A stretch of DNA of 64,000 nt from Erwinia sp039023475 (GCF_039023475.1 NZ_JBCHVB010000004.1:124001-188000); one strand, 5' to 3'. Positions 1 to 8,533 are shown, numbered from the stretch's first letter. Numbers and translations: made by a program. The notes: generated by a model from the sequence alone, not told the origin.

Positions 1-1060
1 AGAGCAGCTGATCGCCTACGGTAAAGGCGGAGAGGTACTCTGGTCCCATATTCAGCTTACGCAGTCGCCCAACCGGCGTTTTCAGCGTTCCGGTAACCGC
101 CGCCGGCGTCAGCTCACGCATCGTCAGCTCACGATCGTTCGGCACCACGTTTACCCAGTCGTTGTGGGAAGCCAGCAGCTGCTCCACTTCACTCAGCGGC
201 ACGTCTTTTTTCAGCTTCAGCGTAAAGGCCTGGCTGTGGCAGCGCAGCGCGCCAACCCGCACGCAAAGTCCGTCGACGGGGATGAGGCTGTCCGGTTGCA
301 GAATCTTGTTGGTTTCCGCCTGTCCTTTCCACTCCTCCCGGCTCTGTCCGTTTTCCAGCTGCTTATCGATCCAGGGGATCAGGCTGCCCGCCAGCGGGAC
401 GCCAAAATTATCCGTTGGCAGGGTGCCGCTGCGGCTCATCTCCGTCACTTTACGCTCGATATCAAGAATGGCGGAGGCCGGGTTATGCAACTCTTTCGCC
501 ACATGGTCATGCAGCATCCCCATCTGGGTCAGCAATTCGCGCATATGCCTTGCACCACCGCCTGACGCCGCCTGATAGGTGGCCACAGAGGCCCACTCCA
601 CCAGATTATTCGCGAACAGCCCGCCCAGCGACATCAGCATCAGGCTGACGGTACAGTTACCGCCGGCAAAGGTTTTAATGCCTTTATCCAGCCCCTGACG
701 GATAACGTTGTGGTTAACGGGATCGAGAATAATCAGCGCGTCGTCTTTCATGCGCAGCGTGGAGGCCGCATCGATCCAGTAGCCCTGCCAGCCGGCGGCC
801 CGCAGCTTTGGATAGATTTCCGTCGTATAATCGCCGCCCTGGCAGGTGATAATAATATCCAGCGCCTTTAGCGCTTCGATGTCAAAAGCGTCCTGCAACA
901 CGCCGCTGGACTGACCGCCCACCTCAGGGGCTGGCTGCCCGTATTGTGACGTGGAGAAAAACACCGGACGAATGACGTCAAAGTCACGCTCTTCGCGCAT
1001 ACGCTGCATCAGCACGGAGCCCACCATGCCGCGCCAACCTACCAAACCAACTGTTTTCAT
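1..1060 (-). CDS. asd: Aspartate-semialdehyde dehydrogenase, C-terminus cut by window edge
   Basis: Asd reduces L-aspartyl-4-phosphate to aspartate semialdehyde with NADPH, the branch point to lysine/diaminopimelate, methionine and threonine in the cytoplasm. Translation from the ATG at 1060 gives MKTVGLVGWRGMVG, the NADP-binding start of the enterobacterial enzyme, and the catalytic cysteine motif GGNCTVSLML near residue 136. The frame is open to base 1 and stops inside the conserved ending SAFTVGDQLL, so about 15 residues lie outside the window. About 353 codons are present, fitting the usual length of about 367. It is divergent from yhgN, as in E. coli. The 280 bp between them shows no lysine-riboswitch-like element that I recognise. 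Confidence 0.97.
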   Translation of the reverse strand, partial: MKTVGLVGWRGMVGSVLMQRMREERDFDVIRPVFFSTSQYGQPAPEVGGQSSGVLQDAFDIEALKALDIIITCQGGDYTTEIYPKLRAAGWQGYWIDAASTLRMKDDALIILDPVNHNVIRQGLDKGIKTFAGGNCTVSLMLMSLGGLFANNLVEWASVATYQAASGGGARHMRELLTQMGMLHDHVAKELHNPASAILDIERKVTEMSRSGTLPTDNFGVPLAGSLIPWIDKQLENGQSREEWKGQAETNKILQPDSLIPVDGLCVRVGALRCHSQAFTLKLKKDVPLSEVEQLLASHNDWVNVVPNDRELTMRELTPAAVTGTLKTPVGRLRKLNMGPEYLSAFTVGDQLL

Positions 1061-1299
1061 GTTGCACCTGCTGAGGCGACCCGATCTGCTCATTTGTTTT
1101 CCGGCAGCGTCCGGCCCGACTACGCAGTGAAGCTACGCGGCGGTCCGGCATGCGGGAGAAAAGCAAACTGACTACGAGAGTAACGCCTGACCTGTTAGAG
1201 TAAATGAAGAAGAAAACGATCTACCGTTTACCTTACAAAATGTTGAAAAAGTGGCAAGTGAATTAAATCGATTGCAGGCAATTTTTTAGCAGTGCTGCT

Positions 1300-1305
1300 T
1301 ATAAT
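1300..1305 (+). promoter_or_regulatory. Candidate -10 element of yhgN
   Basis: A perfect TATAAT lies 35 bp before the yhgN start. The -35 at 16-17 bp spacing is poor (AT-rich only), so this is a tentative promoter call based on the hexamer and its position. Confidence 0.35.
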
Positions 1306-1340
1306 CCGCAGCAAAATGCGCTGATAAGAGAACAATAACG

Positions 1341-1934
1341 ATGACAGAGATGATCTCCGCAACAATATTATTGTTGCTCATTATGGATCCGCTGGGCAAT
1401 TTGCCCATTTTCATGTCGGTTTTGAAGCATCTGGAGCCAAAACGACGCCGGATAGTGCTTATCCGTGAAATGCTGATCGCGCTGGCCATCATGCTGCTGT
1501 TTTTATTTGCGGGGGAAAAAATTCTCGCGTTCCTTAACCTGCGGACTGAGACCGTTTCCATTTCCGGCGGCATTATCCTGTTTCTTATCGCCATCAAGAT
1601 GATTTTCCCTTCACAGGAGAGCAGCGGCAGCGGACTTTCCGCCGGTGAAGAACCTTTTCTGGTGCCGCTGGCGATCCCGCTGGTGGCTGGCCCGTCGCTG
1701 CTGGCTACCCTGATGCTGCTTTCACATCAGTATCCCCATCAGATGACGCATCTGGCCGGCGCGCTGCTGATTGCCTGGGGCGCGACGGTGGTGATCCTGC
1801 TGCTGTCGGGACTGTTCCTGAAACTGCTCGGGGAGAAAGGCGTTAATGCTTTAGAAAGGCTGATGGGGCTGATTCTGATTATGCTGGCGACGCAGATGTT
1901 CCTGGACGGCATCCGGGCCTATCTGAAGATCTGA
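1341..1934 (+). CDS. yhgN: MarC family inner-membrane protein YhgN
   Basis: A 197-residue protein made almost entirely of hydrophobic helices (about six membrane segments), with the MarC/YhgN family start including MDPLGNLPIF near residue 15. Members are inner-membrane proteins of unproven function; early claims of a role in multiple antibiotic resistance for MarC were not upheld. The ATG at 1341 follows a GAGAACAA ribosome site at normal spacing. It is transcribed alone, divergent from asd and convergent with gntK, with a compact A/T-flanked hairpin immediately after its stop. The length equals E. coli YhgN, so it looks intact. Confidence 0.93.
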   Translation: MTEMISATILLLLIMDPLGNLPIFMSVLKHLEPKRRRIVLIREMLIALAIMLLFLFAGEKILAFLNLRTETVSISGGIILFLIAIKMIFPSQESSGSGLSAGEEPFLVPLAIPLVAGPSLLATLMLLSHQYPHQMTHLAGALLIAWGATVVILLLSGLFLKLLGEKGVNALERLMGLILIMLATQMFLDGIRAYLKI

Positions 1935-1952
1935 AAAAGGGTAGCCCCTTTT
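1935..1952 (+). terminator. Hairpin terminator after yhgN, possibly bidirectional
   Basis: AAAAGGG, loop TAGC, CCCTTTT starts directly after the yhgN stop codon. The A-run on one side and T-run on the other would allow termination of transcripts from both yhgN and the convergent gntK. Confidence 0.6.
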
Positions 1953-2010
1953 CCGGTTTGCTGAACAGGCCTGACTGACGCACACCACGGCCTGTCCCGC
2001 ATTTACGCCG

Positions 2011-2541
2011 TTATTTTATCGCCGCTTCGATAGTGGCAACCGTGTCTGCAACAACGTTATCCAGCGCCTGGCTGATATCGACAACCAGCACATCGCGCTC
2101 ATCGCTGTTGGGTTCTTCCAGCGTTTCAAACTGGGTAACGAGCATCTGCGGCTTGAAAAAGTGCGCTTTACGCGCGCGCAGGCGTGCTTCAATGGTGGCA
2201 AAGTCACCCCGGAGGTAAATAAACGAAAGGTTATCGTTACCTTCGCGCAGGATTTCCCGGTAACGCTTTTTCAGCGCCGAGCAGACGATCAGCGAGACAG
2301 GATTGGTGCGCTGCATGGCGAATGCCGCATCGTTAATGGCTTTAAGCCAGGGCTGGCGATCCTCATCGTTCAGCGGATGGCCCTCGGCCATTTTCTCAAT
2401 ATTTGCACGGGGATGCAGAAAATCCCCATCCAGAAATGCCGTCTTCAGGTGATAGGCAACCGCGTTGGCAACGACGGATTTGCCGCTTCCCGATACGCCC
2501 ATCAGGACAAATACATGGTTAGACGAGGCAGGTGTGTTCAT
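2011..2541 (-). CDS. gntK: Gluconokinase
   Basis: GntK phosphorylates D-gluconate to 6-phosphogluconate with ATP, feeding the Entner-Doudoroff and pentose phosphate routes. The 176-residue product has the P-loop GVSGSGKS at residues 15-22, the FLDGDFLHP and RNIEKMA motifs and the CSALKK segment typical of the thermoresistant gluconokinase. The ATG at 2541 has a GGAG ribosome site at good distance. It lies downstream of gntR with a 187 bp gap containing a GntR operator, so it probably has its own regulated promoter. In E. coli gntU, a gluconate permease, follows gntK; here yhgN comes directly after and gntU is missing from this site. Confidence 0.97.
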   Translation of the reverse strand: MNTPASSNHVFVLMGVSGSGKSVVANAVAYHLKTAFLDGDFLHPRANIEKMAEGHPLNDEDRQPWLKAINDAAFAMQRTNPVSLIVCSALKKRYREILREGNDNLSFIYLRGDFATIEARLRARKAHFFKPQMLVTQFETLEEPNSDERDVLVVDISQALDNVVADTVATIEAAIK

Positions 2542-2598
2542 TTGATTCGCTCCGGCAGAGTAGTCCGGCGCATGGCCGTGACGGTGATAGCCCCAAAA

Positions 2599-2614
2599 AT
2601 GTTATCGGTAACAT
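2599..2614. promoter_or_regulatory. GntR operator upstream of gntK
   Basis: The 16 bp ATGTTATCGGTAACAT is an almost perfect palindrome and matches the known enterobacterial GntR/IdnR box (ATGTTACCGGTAACAT type) at all but one base. It sits between gntR and gntK, 58 bp before the gntK start, where a repressor would block the gntK promoter. Confidence 0.88.
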
Positions 2615-2728
2615 TGTCTGGATGGCAGCGCCCTTAGGCAACAGCTACGACGAAAAAAGCTGGTAAGTGTGAAGCAGCTCAAAGAAATGGCCGCTTCCGC
2701 GCCGTGAAGCGTCGAAGATCCTGCCGTT

Positions 2729-3724
2729 TCAGATGCTGCCGCCTTCCGAGATGGTAAAGCCCACGTCGATCTGTTCCACGCCGGTCTGCTCGCCGCGAAT
2801 GCGGGCCAGCAGCAGCGCGGCGGACTCACGCCCCATCTGCTCGCGTGGCGTCATCACCGTCGCCAGTACGGGGGTGACCACCTGAGTAATATCATGACCG
2901 TGGAAGCCGGCAATCGCCATATCCTGCGGCACCCGCAGCCCCTGACGCTGGCATTCAAACATGGCGCCTACCGCCAGATCGTCATTGGTACAGAACAGGC
3001 TGTCGGTGTCGGGATAGCGTTTTTTCGCCTCAATCAGCAGCATGCCGCCCATCGAAAACGACGACGCCTCCTCCATCATCACGCTGCGCGGCGTCAGTCC
3101 CGCTTCCCGCATCGCCTGTTCATAGCCCTGCTGCTTCAACAGCGTTCGCTCATCCAGCCGCGCGCCGAGATAAACAGTATGCCGGTAGCCTTTATTCAGG
3201 ATCGCCTGGGTCATCTCACGGGCTGCCGCCACGTTATCGAACCCCACCGCCATATCCAGACAGGGCGAGACGCAGTCCATCATTTCAAGGACCGGAATGC
3301 CTGCCGTTTCGATCATCCTCAGGCTGGCGGGCGTATGGTGGCGCTCGGTGAGAATCAACCCGTCAATGTTCCATCCCAGCAGCGACCGCATCTGAAACTC
3401 TTCTTTCTCCGCGCTGTAGCCAAAATGGCCCAGCATGGTCTGATAACCTGCCGCATCGGTTACCGCTTCAATCCCCCGCAGCACGTCGGCAAAAACCTGA
3501 TTAGTCAGCGATGGCAACAGTACGCCGATCGCGCGGCTGGTGGCGTTGGAAAGAATATCGGGCGCCCGGTTGGGGATATAGCCCAGTTCATCCAGCGCTT
3601 CGGCGATACGACTTTGCAGGGCCACGGAAACCCGATCCGGATTGCGCAAATAGCGGCTAACGGTCATTTTAGTGATGCCCACGCGATCGGCAACATCCTG
3701 TAGAACCGGTCTTTTTTTCTTCAT
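2729..3724 (-). CDS. gntR: LacI-family gluconate repressor GntR
   Basis: A 331-residue LacI/GalR-family repressor. Residues 6-25 form the DNA-binding helix-turn-helix (LQDVADRVGITKMTVSRYL) followed by the hinge helix RAPDILSNATSRAIGVLLPS and a periplasmic-binding-like sensor domain. In E. coli GntR represses gluconate uptake and gntK, and gluconate relieves it. The frame is open further upstream to 3856, but the ATG at 3724 gives exactly the E. coli length and starts at the conserved MKKKRP; the ribosome site in front of it is weak. Its operator is recognisable before gntK. The gene lies between yhhW and gntK on the same strand. Confidence 0.95.
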   Translation of the reverse strand: MKKKRPVLQDVADRVGITKMTVSRYLRNPDRVSVALQSRIAEALDELGYIPNRAPDILSNATSRAIGVLLPSLTNQVFADVLRGIEAVTDAAGYQTMLGHFGYSAEKEEFQMRSLLGWNIDGLILTERHHTPASLRMIETAGIPVLEMMDCVSPCLDMAVGFDNVAAAREMTQAILNKGYRHTVYLGARLDERTLLKQQGYEQAMREAGLTPRSVMMEEASSFSMGGMLLIEAKKRYPDTDSLFCTNDDLAVGAMFECQRQGLRVPQDMAIAGFHGHDITQVVTPVLATVMTPREQMGRESAALLLARIRGEQTGVEQIDVGFTISEGGSI

Positions 3725-3818
3725 TGTCGTTAAAGCCAGGAGGGGAGATAGTTCGAGTGTAACAAAAAGGAAGGGAGACGGTGAAGGGTGCGATTTAACG
3801 CACCCCGTGCAGAAAGGA

Positions 3819-4514
3819 TCAAACGGCTGGCAGGTCGAACAGCAAGATTTCAGCATCGCCTGACGCGGTAACGGTCAGCGCTGCTTCATCCCAGATGGCG
3901 AAGCCATCGCTGGTTGAGGCTGCGGTGCCGTTGACGGCAACCTCGCCCTTCACTACCTGGATCCAGACTTTGCGCCCTGCTGCCACTTCTACCACGCCCT
4001 CTTCATCCTGTTTCAGCGCCCAGCGGGAAAGGGTCATATCCTGGAACACTTTCAGCGAGCCGTCACGGGCATCCGGCGACAGTACAAGCTGTGGGCCTTT
4101 TACATCATCAAAGCGACGCTGGGCATAGCGCGGCTCGATACCGTTTTTATCCGGGATGATCCAGATCTGGTAGAGGTGCAGCGGCTCATCCTGGCTGGCG
4201 TTATATTCAGAATGGCGCACGCCGGTACCCGCGCTCATAATCTGGAAATCCCCTGTCGGGATCTGCTCTTTATTGCCCATGCTGTCTTCATGCTCCACCG
4301 TGCCGGAGAGCACATAGGTCAGAATTTCCATATCTTTATGGGGATGCTTACCAAATCCCTGGCCGCCATCGATCACGTCTTCGTTAATCACCCGCAGGGC
4401 GGAAAAGCCCATAAAGTTGGCGTCGTAGTAGTTGGCGAAAGAGAAAGTGTGCCAGCTGTCCAGCCAGCCGTGATTAGCATGACCGCGTTCTTGTGCTTTG
4501 CGTAAGTAAATCAT
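3819..4514 (-). CDS. yhhW: Pirin-like quercetin 2,3-dioxygenase YhhW
   Basis: A 231-residue bicupin of the pirin family. The metal-binding cupin residues are visible in GFGKHPHKDMEILTYV and in the SAGTGVRHSEYN segment (His, His, His, Glu pattern). E. coli YhhW has quercetinase activity in vitro; its physiological substrate is unknown. I chose the ATG at 4514, which has AGGAG eight bases upstream; a TTG six bases earlier would be too close to the same ribosome site. In E. coli yhhX lies between yhhW and ryhB; it is absent here, so yhhW directly faces the ryhB terminator. Confidence 0.94.
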   Translation of the reverse strand: MIYLRKAQERGHANHGWLDSWHTFSFANYYDANFMGFSALRVINEDVIDGGQGFGKHPHKDMEILTYVLSGTVEHEDSMGNKEQIPTGDFQIMSAGTGVRHSEYNASQDEPLHLYQIWIIPDKNGIEPRYAQRRFDDVKGPQLVLSPDARDGSLKVFQDMTLSRWALKQDEEGVVEVAAGRKVWIQVVKGEVAVNGTAASTSDGFAIWDEAALTVTASGDAEILLFDLPAV

Positions 4515-4647
4515 ATTCAATTCTCCTCAATGTTTAGACATAGTCTGGACAAGTTACGTTGAGGAAGAAAGCGGAGAAAACTGTCTTCTCTGTTCAAAAT
4601 ATTCGATGGAGGGAAGCGGGATCGTTCAGCGTGTCAGAGGAAGGGGC

Positions 4648-4745
4648 AAAAAAAAGCCAGCACCCGGCTGGCTAAGTCATTCTGGAAGCAATGTGAGCAA
4701 TGTCGTGCTTTCCAGGCCGGTCCGTGAAGCCCTCCCTGAAAACGC
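4648..4745 (-). ncRNA. ryhB: RyhB iron-responsive small RNA
   Basis: The minus strand carries the RyhB core almost unchanged: GAAAGCACGACATTGCTCAC, then ATTGCTTCCAG, then ACTTAGCCAGCCGGGTGC ending in GGCTTTTTTTT. This includes the seed that pairs with mRNAs of iron-using proteins, the Hfq-binding stretch and the Rho-independent terminator. The 5' part (from about 4745) differs from E. coli but keeps a GC-rich stem. RyhB is made under iron starvation and, with Hfq and RNase E, lowers sodB, sdh, acn and similar mRNAs. The place next to yhhY is the E. coli location. The 5' end is inferred from the promoter. Confidence 0.96.
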
Positions 4746-4747
4746 AT

Positions 4748-4766
4748 GACAATAATAATCATTATC
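4748..4766. promoter_or_regulatory. Fur box over the ryhB promoter
   Basis: GACAATAATAATCATTATC matches 17 of 19 positions of the Fur consensus GATAATGATAATCATTATC. It covers the -10 region of the ryhB promoter, so Fe-Fur would repress ryhB as in E. coli. Confidence 0.93.
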
Positions 4767-4781
4767 ATTCGCACCTGTAAA
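4752..4781 (-). promoter_or_regulatory. ryhB sigma-70 promoter
   Basis: On the minus strand TTTACA (4781-4776) and TATTAT (4757-4752) are separated by 18 bp. A start at about 4745 follows the -10 by six bases and fits the RyhB 5' end. Confidence 0.8.
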
Positions 4782-4853
4782 GCATTTTTTTACTTGTATT
4801 GTTGATTAAAACCCCTGATGTTTAAGGGGAAAACAGCTAATCAGGAGGATGAA

Positions 4854-5369
4854 ATGAGCAGGATCGTTATTCGACATGCGGAAATCAGCGATGCGGCCGC
4901 CCTGCACCGCATTTTGAGTCAGCCGGAAACCTACGCCGATATCCTGCAACTTCCTCATCCTTTTCTTCAGCATGTGCAGGATCGCCTGGCGGAGTGCCCG
5001 CCGGGAACGCAGCGCCTCGTTGCCTGTCTCGACGACGAGGTGGCTGGCAGCCTGATGCTGGAAGTGAACGGCCGCGCCCGCAGAAGGCATACAGCCTCAT
5101 TTGGGCTTTCGGTCGATGCCAGCCACCGTGGGAAAGGCGTAGCCAGCATGCTGATGCATGAAATGATCAACCTGTGCGATAACTGGCTGGGCGTGGAACG
5201 TATTGAGCTGACCGTATTTGTGGATAACCAGGCCGCTATAGCGCTTTACCAGAAGTACGGGTTTGTCACCGAAGGCGTGGCAAGGCGATTTGCGGTGCGC
5301 AATGGGCAGCAGGTTGATGCGCTGCATATGGCGCGGCTCAGGCCATATCCTGACGGGCAAAGGGCGTAA
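4854..5369 (+). CDS. yhhY: GNAT-family amino acid N-acetyltransferase YhhY (AaaT)
   Basis: A 171-residue GCN5-related N-acetyltransferase. The acetyl-CoA pyrophosphate loop appears as HRGKGVASMLMHEM in the centre, followed by the conserved NWLGVERIELTVFVDN and ALYQKYGFVTEG segments. The E. coli homologue acetylates L-phenylalanine and L-methionine in vitro. An ATG at 4818 is in frame, but the ATG at 4854 follows AGGAGG at five bases and gives the conserved start MSRIVIRHAE. The C-terminus (PYPDGQRA) is slightly longer than in E. coli. It is divergent from ryhB and convergent with ggt. Confidence 0.93.
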   Translation: MSRIVIRHAEISDAAALHRILSQPETYADILQLPHPFLQHVQDRLAECPPGTQRLVACLDDEVAGSLMLEVNGRARRRHTASFGLSVDASHRGKGVASMLMHEMINLCDNWLGVERIELTVFVDNQAAIALYQKYGFVTEGVARRFAVRNGQQVDALHMARLRPYPDGQRA

Positions 5370-5378
5370 CGACAATCA

Positions 5379-5413
5379 GCAGGCATAATCCCGTATCAGG
5401 GGAGTATGCCTGC
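5379..5413. terminator. Stem-loop between convergent yhhY and ggt
   Basis: GCAGGCATA pairs with TATGCCTGC around an inner CCC/GGG pair, giving one long hairpin in the 68 bp between the two stop codons. No T-run follows on either side, so a terminator role is inferred only from its position. Confidence 0.45.
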
Positions 5414-5437
5414 GTAGCGACCGGTCAGTTTAAAATG

Positions 5438-7183
5438 TTAATAACCTGCCGTTAAGTCATCCACCGTACGCGGATCGGAAGCGCCATAAAGCGCGCCATC
5501 CGGCCCCAGCATAATGCTCTGGGTGCTGCCCATCGCGGGCTGGACCTTAACGTGCTGTCCTTTCGCTGCCAGCAGCTTGAGGGTGTCCGGGCTGAAGCCT
5601 TTTTCCACGCGCAGCTCATCGGGCAGCCACTGATGGTGAAAGCGCGGCGCACTGGTGGCTTCTGCCACATTCATCCCGAAATCAATGCTGTTCACCACCA
5701 TTTGCAGCACGGTGGTGATAATACGGCTTCCGCCCGGGCTGCCCGTCACCAGCCAGGTTTTACCCTCTTTCGCCACGATAGTGGGTGACATAGAAGAGAG
5801 GGGGCGCTTGTAAGGTGCCACAGCATTCGCTTCTCCGCCGATCAGACCATAGACGTTGGGCGTGCCGGGTTTAGCGGAGAAGTCATCCATCTCGTTATTC
5901 ATCAGAATACCGCTGTTGCCCGCTACAATACCGCTGCCGAAATTGGTATTCAGCGTATAGGTTACTGCCACCGCGTTACCCTGCTTATCAACGACCGAAT
6001 AGTGGGTTGTCTGATTGCTTTCATAGGGCGCAAGCTCACCTGGCTTAATCTCCGTAGAAGGGCGGGCTTTATTGAGGTCGATATTCTGCGCCAGCGTTTT
6101 CGCATAGGCTTTGCTGGTCAGCGCCTGCCACGGCACTCTGACAAAATCAGGATCGCCCAGATATTCCGACCGGTCGGCGTAGGCATACTTTTCCGCTTCC
6201 GCCATGGTCTGGATGGCATCCGCGCTGCCAAAGCCCATTTTCGCCAGGTCGAAGTTCTCCAGAATATTCAGGATCTGCACAATATGAATGCCGCCTGAAG
6301 AAGGAGGCGGCATTGAGAAGACTTCATACCCGCGATAGGTGCCGGAAACAGGTTTGCGCTCTACCGCCTTGTAGTTTGCCAGATCCGCTTTACGGATCAG
6401 CCCGCCATGCGCGGCCATCTCTTTATCAATTTCGTCAGCAATTTCCCCTTTATAAAACGCATCCGGCCCCTGGCTTGCGATCAGCGTCAGGCTGTGGGCG
6501 AGATTTCGCTGCACCAGCTTTTCACCCTTCTGATAGGGGGTGCCATCCTGCTTAAAGAAAATCGTTTTACTGTTCGGGTGCGTTAACAGCACCTCTTTAC
6601 CGTAAACATTGAGGTCGTCCGCCAGCGCCTGATTAACCTCTATGCCGTCTGAGGCGAGCTTAATGGCAGGCTCGATCAAACGGCTGAGCGGCAGCGTGCC
6701 GTATTGTCTGTTGGCCATTGCCAGCCCCGCAACGGTGCCCGGCACGCCGGTAGCCAGATGTGAAGTAAGCGATTTTTTGCTGTCCGCATTCCCCTGCGCA
6801 TCGAGGAACATATCGCGGCTGGCTTTCATCGGGGCCATCTCACGAAAGTCGATCGCCGTTGTCCGGCCAGAAGCGGTGCGGATCATCATAAAGCCGCCGC
6901 CGCCCAGGTTTCCCGCCTGAGGATGAGTGACCGCCAGCGCATAGCCGACGGCGACCGCCGCATCGACCGCATTGCCGCCCTGTTTGAGAATATCCACGCC
7001 CACGCGCGTCGCCAGCGCATCCACTGAGGCGACCATGCCGTGCTGCTCTTTAACCGGATGAAACGTATCCGCCTCGACGCCGTAGGAGACCGGCGGCGCA
7101 GCGCTGACCATCCCGACGCCCTGCCAGAGAAACAGCCCAATGAGTAACGAGCCCGCCAACCGCCCTCTTATCTGTCCGCCCAT
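5438..7183 (-). CDS. ggt: Gamma-glutamyltransferase (periplasmic)
   Basis: A 581-residue proenzyme that hydrolyses or transfers the gamma-glutamyl group of glutathione in the periplasm. A signal peptide covers about residues 1-28 (hydrophobic GSLLIGLFLW, cleavage near VSAAPP). The self-processing site is at Thr392 in NQTTHYSVVD, where the chain splits into large and small subunits and which becomes the catalytic nucleophile. The GSPGGSRI and PLSSMSPT substrate-binding motifs are intact. Length and motifs match E. coli Ggt (580 residues, Thr391). The ATG at 7183 has AGAGGT upstream. It is divergent from yhhA, as in E. coli. Confidence 0.97.
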   Translation of the reverse strand: MGGQIRGRLAGSLLIGLFLWQGVGMVSAAPPVSYGVEADTFHPVKEQHGMVASVDALATRVGVDILKQGGNAVDAAVAVGYALAVTHPQAGNLGGGGFMMIRTASGRTTAIDFREMAPMKASRDMFLDAQGNADSKKSLTSHLATGVPGTVAGLAMANRQYGTLPLSRLIEPAIKLASDGIEVNQALADDLNVYGKEVLLTHPNSKTIFFKQDGTPYQKGEKLVQRNLAHSLTLIASQGPDAFYKGEIADEIDKEMAAHGGLIRKADLANYKAVERKPVSGTYRGYEVFSMPPPSSGGIHIVQILNILENFDLAKMGFGSADAIQTMAEAEKYAYADRSEYLGDPDFVRVPWQALTSKAYAKTLAQNIDLNKARPSTEIKPGELAPYESNQTTHYSVVDKQGNAVAVTYTLNTNFGSGIVAGNSGILMNNEMDDFSAKPGTPNVYGLIGGEANAVAPYKRPLSSMSPTIVAKEGKTWLVTGSPGGSRIITTVLQMVVNSIDFGMNVAEATSAPRFHHQWLPDELRVEKGFSPDTLKLLAAKGQHVKVQPAMGSTQSIMLGPDGALYGASDPRTVDDLTAGY

Positions 7184-7339
7184 GCTTACCTCTTGTTAGT
7201 ATTATTTACGTTTATTTACCGCTTCTAAGTGTGTACGAAATAAGAAAAAAGGCGAAGTTTTCTGCATAGTTGTCAGATGCGGCGCACGGCCCTGGCCGCG
7301 CTGGCGTACACTTTAAGAAGGTAACGAGGAGACGAATTT

Positions 7340-7648
7340 ATGAAATGGTTACTCATTTGCGCCGCATTGCTGCCGTTCAGCGGCATGGCGAACACGCTGA
7401 ATAACACCAACCAGCCGGGGCAGCAGGGCTATAATCCCAGCACGCAACGGATGCAGACACAGATGCAGAATCAGCAGTCACGGCAGAAATATAAGCTCCA
7501 GCAGGATCAGCAGCGTCAGAGTCAGGATTTGCAGCAAAAAATGCAGGAACAGCGCAACAGCGCTACCCAGCGTTTGCAGCAGTCCCAGCCAGGTACGCAG
7601 CCGCAACAGCCGCAGATCCAGCAGAACAATAATTCAACCACCCCCTGA
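7340..7648 (+). CDS. yhhA: Periplasmic Gln-rich protein YhhA (DUF2756)
   Basis: A small exported protein of 102 residues: a signal peptide (LLICAALLPFSGMA, about residues 4-18), then a low-complexity chain very rich in glutamine, asparagine, serine and arginine (QMQNQQSRQKYKLQQDQQRQ). This composition and the place between ggt and ugpQ identify the DUF2756/YhhA family of unknown function. The middle is predicted to be helical or coiled. The ATG at 7340 has AGGAG upstream. The 141 bp after it include a 9 bp inverted repeat (7667-7675 / 7690-7698) without a T-run. Confidence 0.88.
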   Translation: MKWLLICAALLPFSGMANTLNNTNQPGQQGYNPSTQRMQTQMQNQQSRQKYKLQQDQQRQSQDLQQKMQEQRNSATQRLQQSQPGTQPQQPQIQQNNNSTTP

Positions 7649-7789
7649 CCGTAGACACAGCAGCCAGGCCGATCGCTATTCTTCATTGACGATCGGCCCC
7701 GCCCGGACAGCCCAACTCCTTTCACCCTCGCAGCGAACGGGAAGCCTTACGGGAACTCACTGGCAATCAGGCTGACAGCGGGTACGTAG

Positions 7790-8533
7790 TCAGCCGAATT
7801 CTGGCCCCAGAAGGTCAATGCGGTCAGTACAGATTGCATCAACCCCCCAGCTTAGCAGCGTCCGGGCGCGCTCCGGGCGATTCACCGTATAGGCCAGCAG
7901 GCGAAAGCCCGCCGCTTTAAGCTGGGCAACCCGCGCTTCGGTCAGGAGTTGATGATTCAGATGGAGGGAGACGCACTCCAGCGCCTCCGCCATCTGCCGC
8001 CAGTCATCATGCCACTCATGCAGTAAAAGCCCCCGCGGCAGTTCAGGCACCGCCTGCTTAGCCGCCTCCAGCGCCTCAAAAGAGAAGGAAGAGAGCAGTG
8101 GCGCCGTCTGGGTATGCCAGAGATCCCTCGCCGCCAGCGCGACCGCACGGCCGGTTTCTTTTTCCAGGCCGGTGGTCGGTTTTATTTCGATATTCGCCAT
8201 CATCTGCCAGTGCGCACAGCGCGCCGCCACTTCAGAGAGTAGCGGCAGCCTTTCACCGGCGAAATCTTTGCCGTACCAGCCTCCCGCATCAAGCTGCACC
8301 AGCTTTTCCCACGGCAGCTGCCCCGCCACGCCCCAGCCATTGCTTGTCCTGTCCAGCGTGTCATCGTGGAGCAGAAAGATTTCGCCATCCTGCGAGAGCT
8401 TGGCATCAAACTCGATCATCTTGTGACCCAGCTTCCCGCCAACGTCAATGGCGGCTAAGGTATTTTCGGGGGCCAGCTTGCCGCCGCCGCGATGGGCGAC
8501 GATCGCTGGATAGGGCCAGGGTTTCGTTGTCAT
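7790..8533 (-). CDS. ugpQ: Cytoplasmic glycerophosphodiester phosphodiesterase
   Basis: UgpQ hydrolyses glycerophosphodiesters to glycerol-3-phosphate and an alcohol in the cytoplasm. The 247-residue chain shows the GDPD family signature: HRGGGKLAPENTLAAI with the catalytic histidine near the N-terminus, MIEFDAKLSQDGEIFLLHDD with metal ligands, and the second catalytic histidine in LLHDD. Length equals the E. coli enzyme. Its start overlaps the ugpC stop by four bases (ATGA), showing translational coupling at the end of the ugpBAECQ operon. Confidence 0.96.
   Translation of the reverse strand: MTTKPWPYPAIVAHRGGGKLAPENTLAAIDVGGKLGHKMIEFDAKLSQDGEIFLLHDDTLDRTSNGWGVAGQLPWEKLVQLDAGGWYGKDFAGERLPLLSEVAARCAHWQMMANIEIKPTTGLEKETGRAVALAARDLWHTQTAPLLSSFSFEALEAAKQAVPELPRGLLLHEWHDDWRQMAEALECVSLHLNHQLLTEARVAQLKAAGFRLLAYTVNRPERARTLLSWGVDAICTDRIDLLGPEFG

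Noticed and set aside
1061..1340. Possible lysine riboswitch before asd
   Set aside because: The leader has GC-rich inverted repeats but I could not find the conserved lysine aptamer core; E. coli asd also lacks one.
2894..3703. A 269-codon open frame on the plus strand
   Set aside because: Opposite gntR, which is full length with intact helix-turn-helix.
4818..4853. Twelve-codon N-terminal extension of yhhY
   Set aside because: The strong AGGAGG lies inside it and serves the ATG at 4854.
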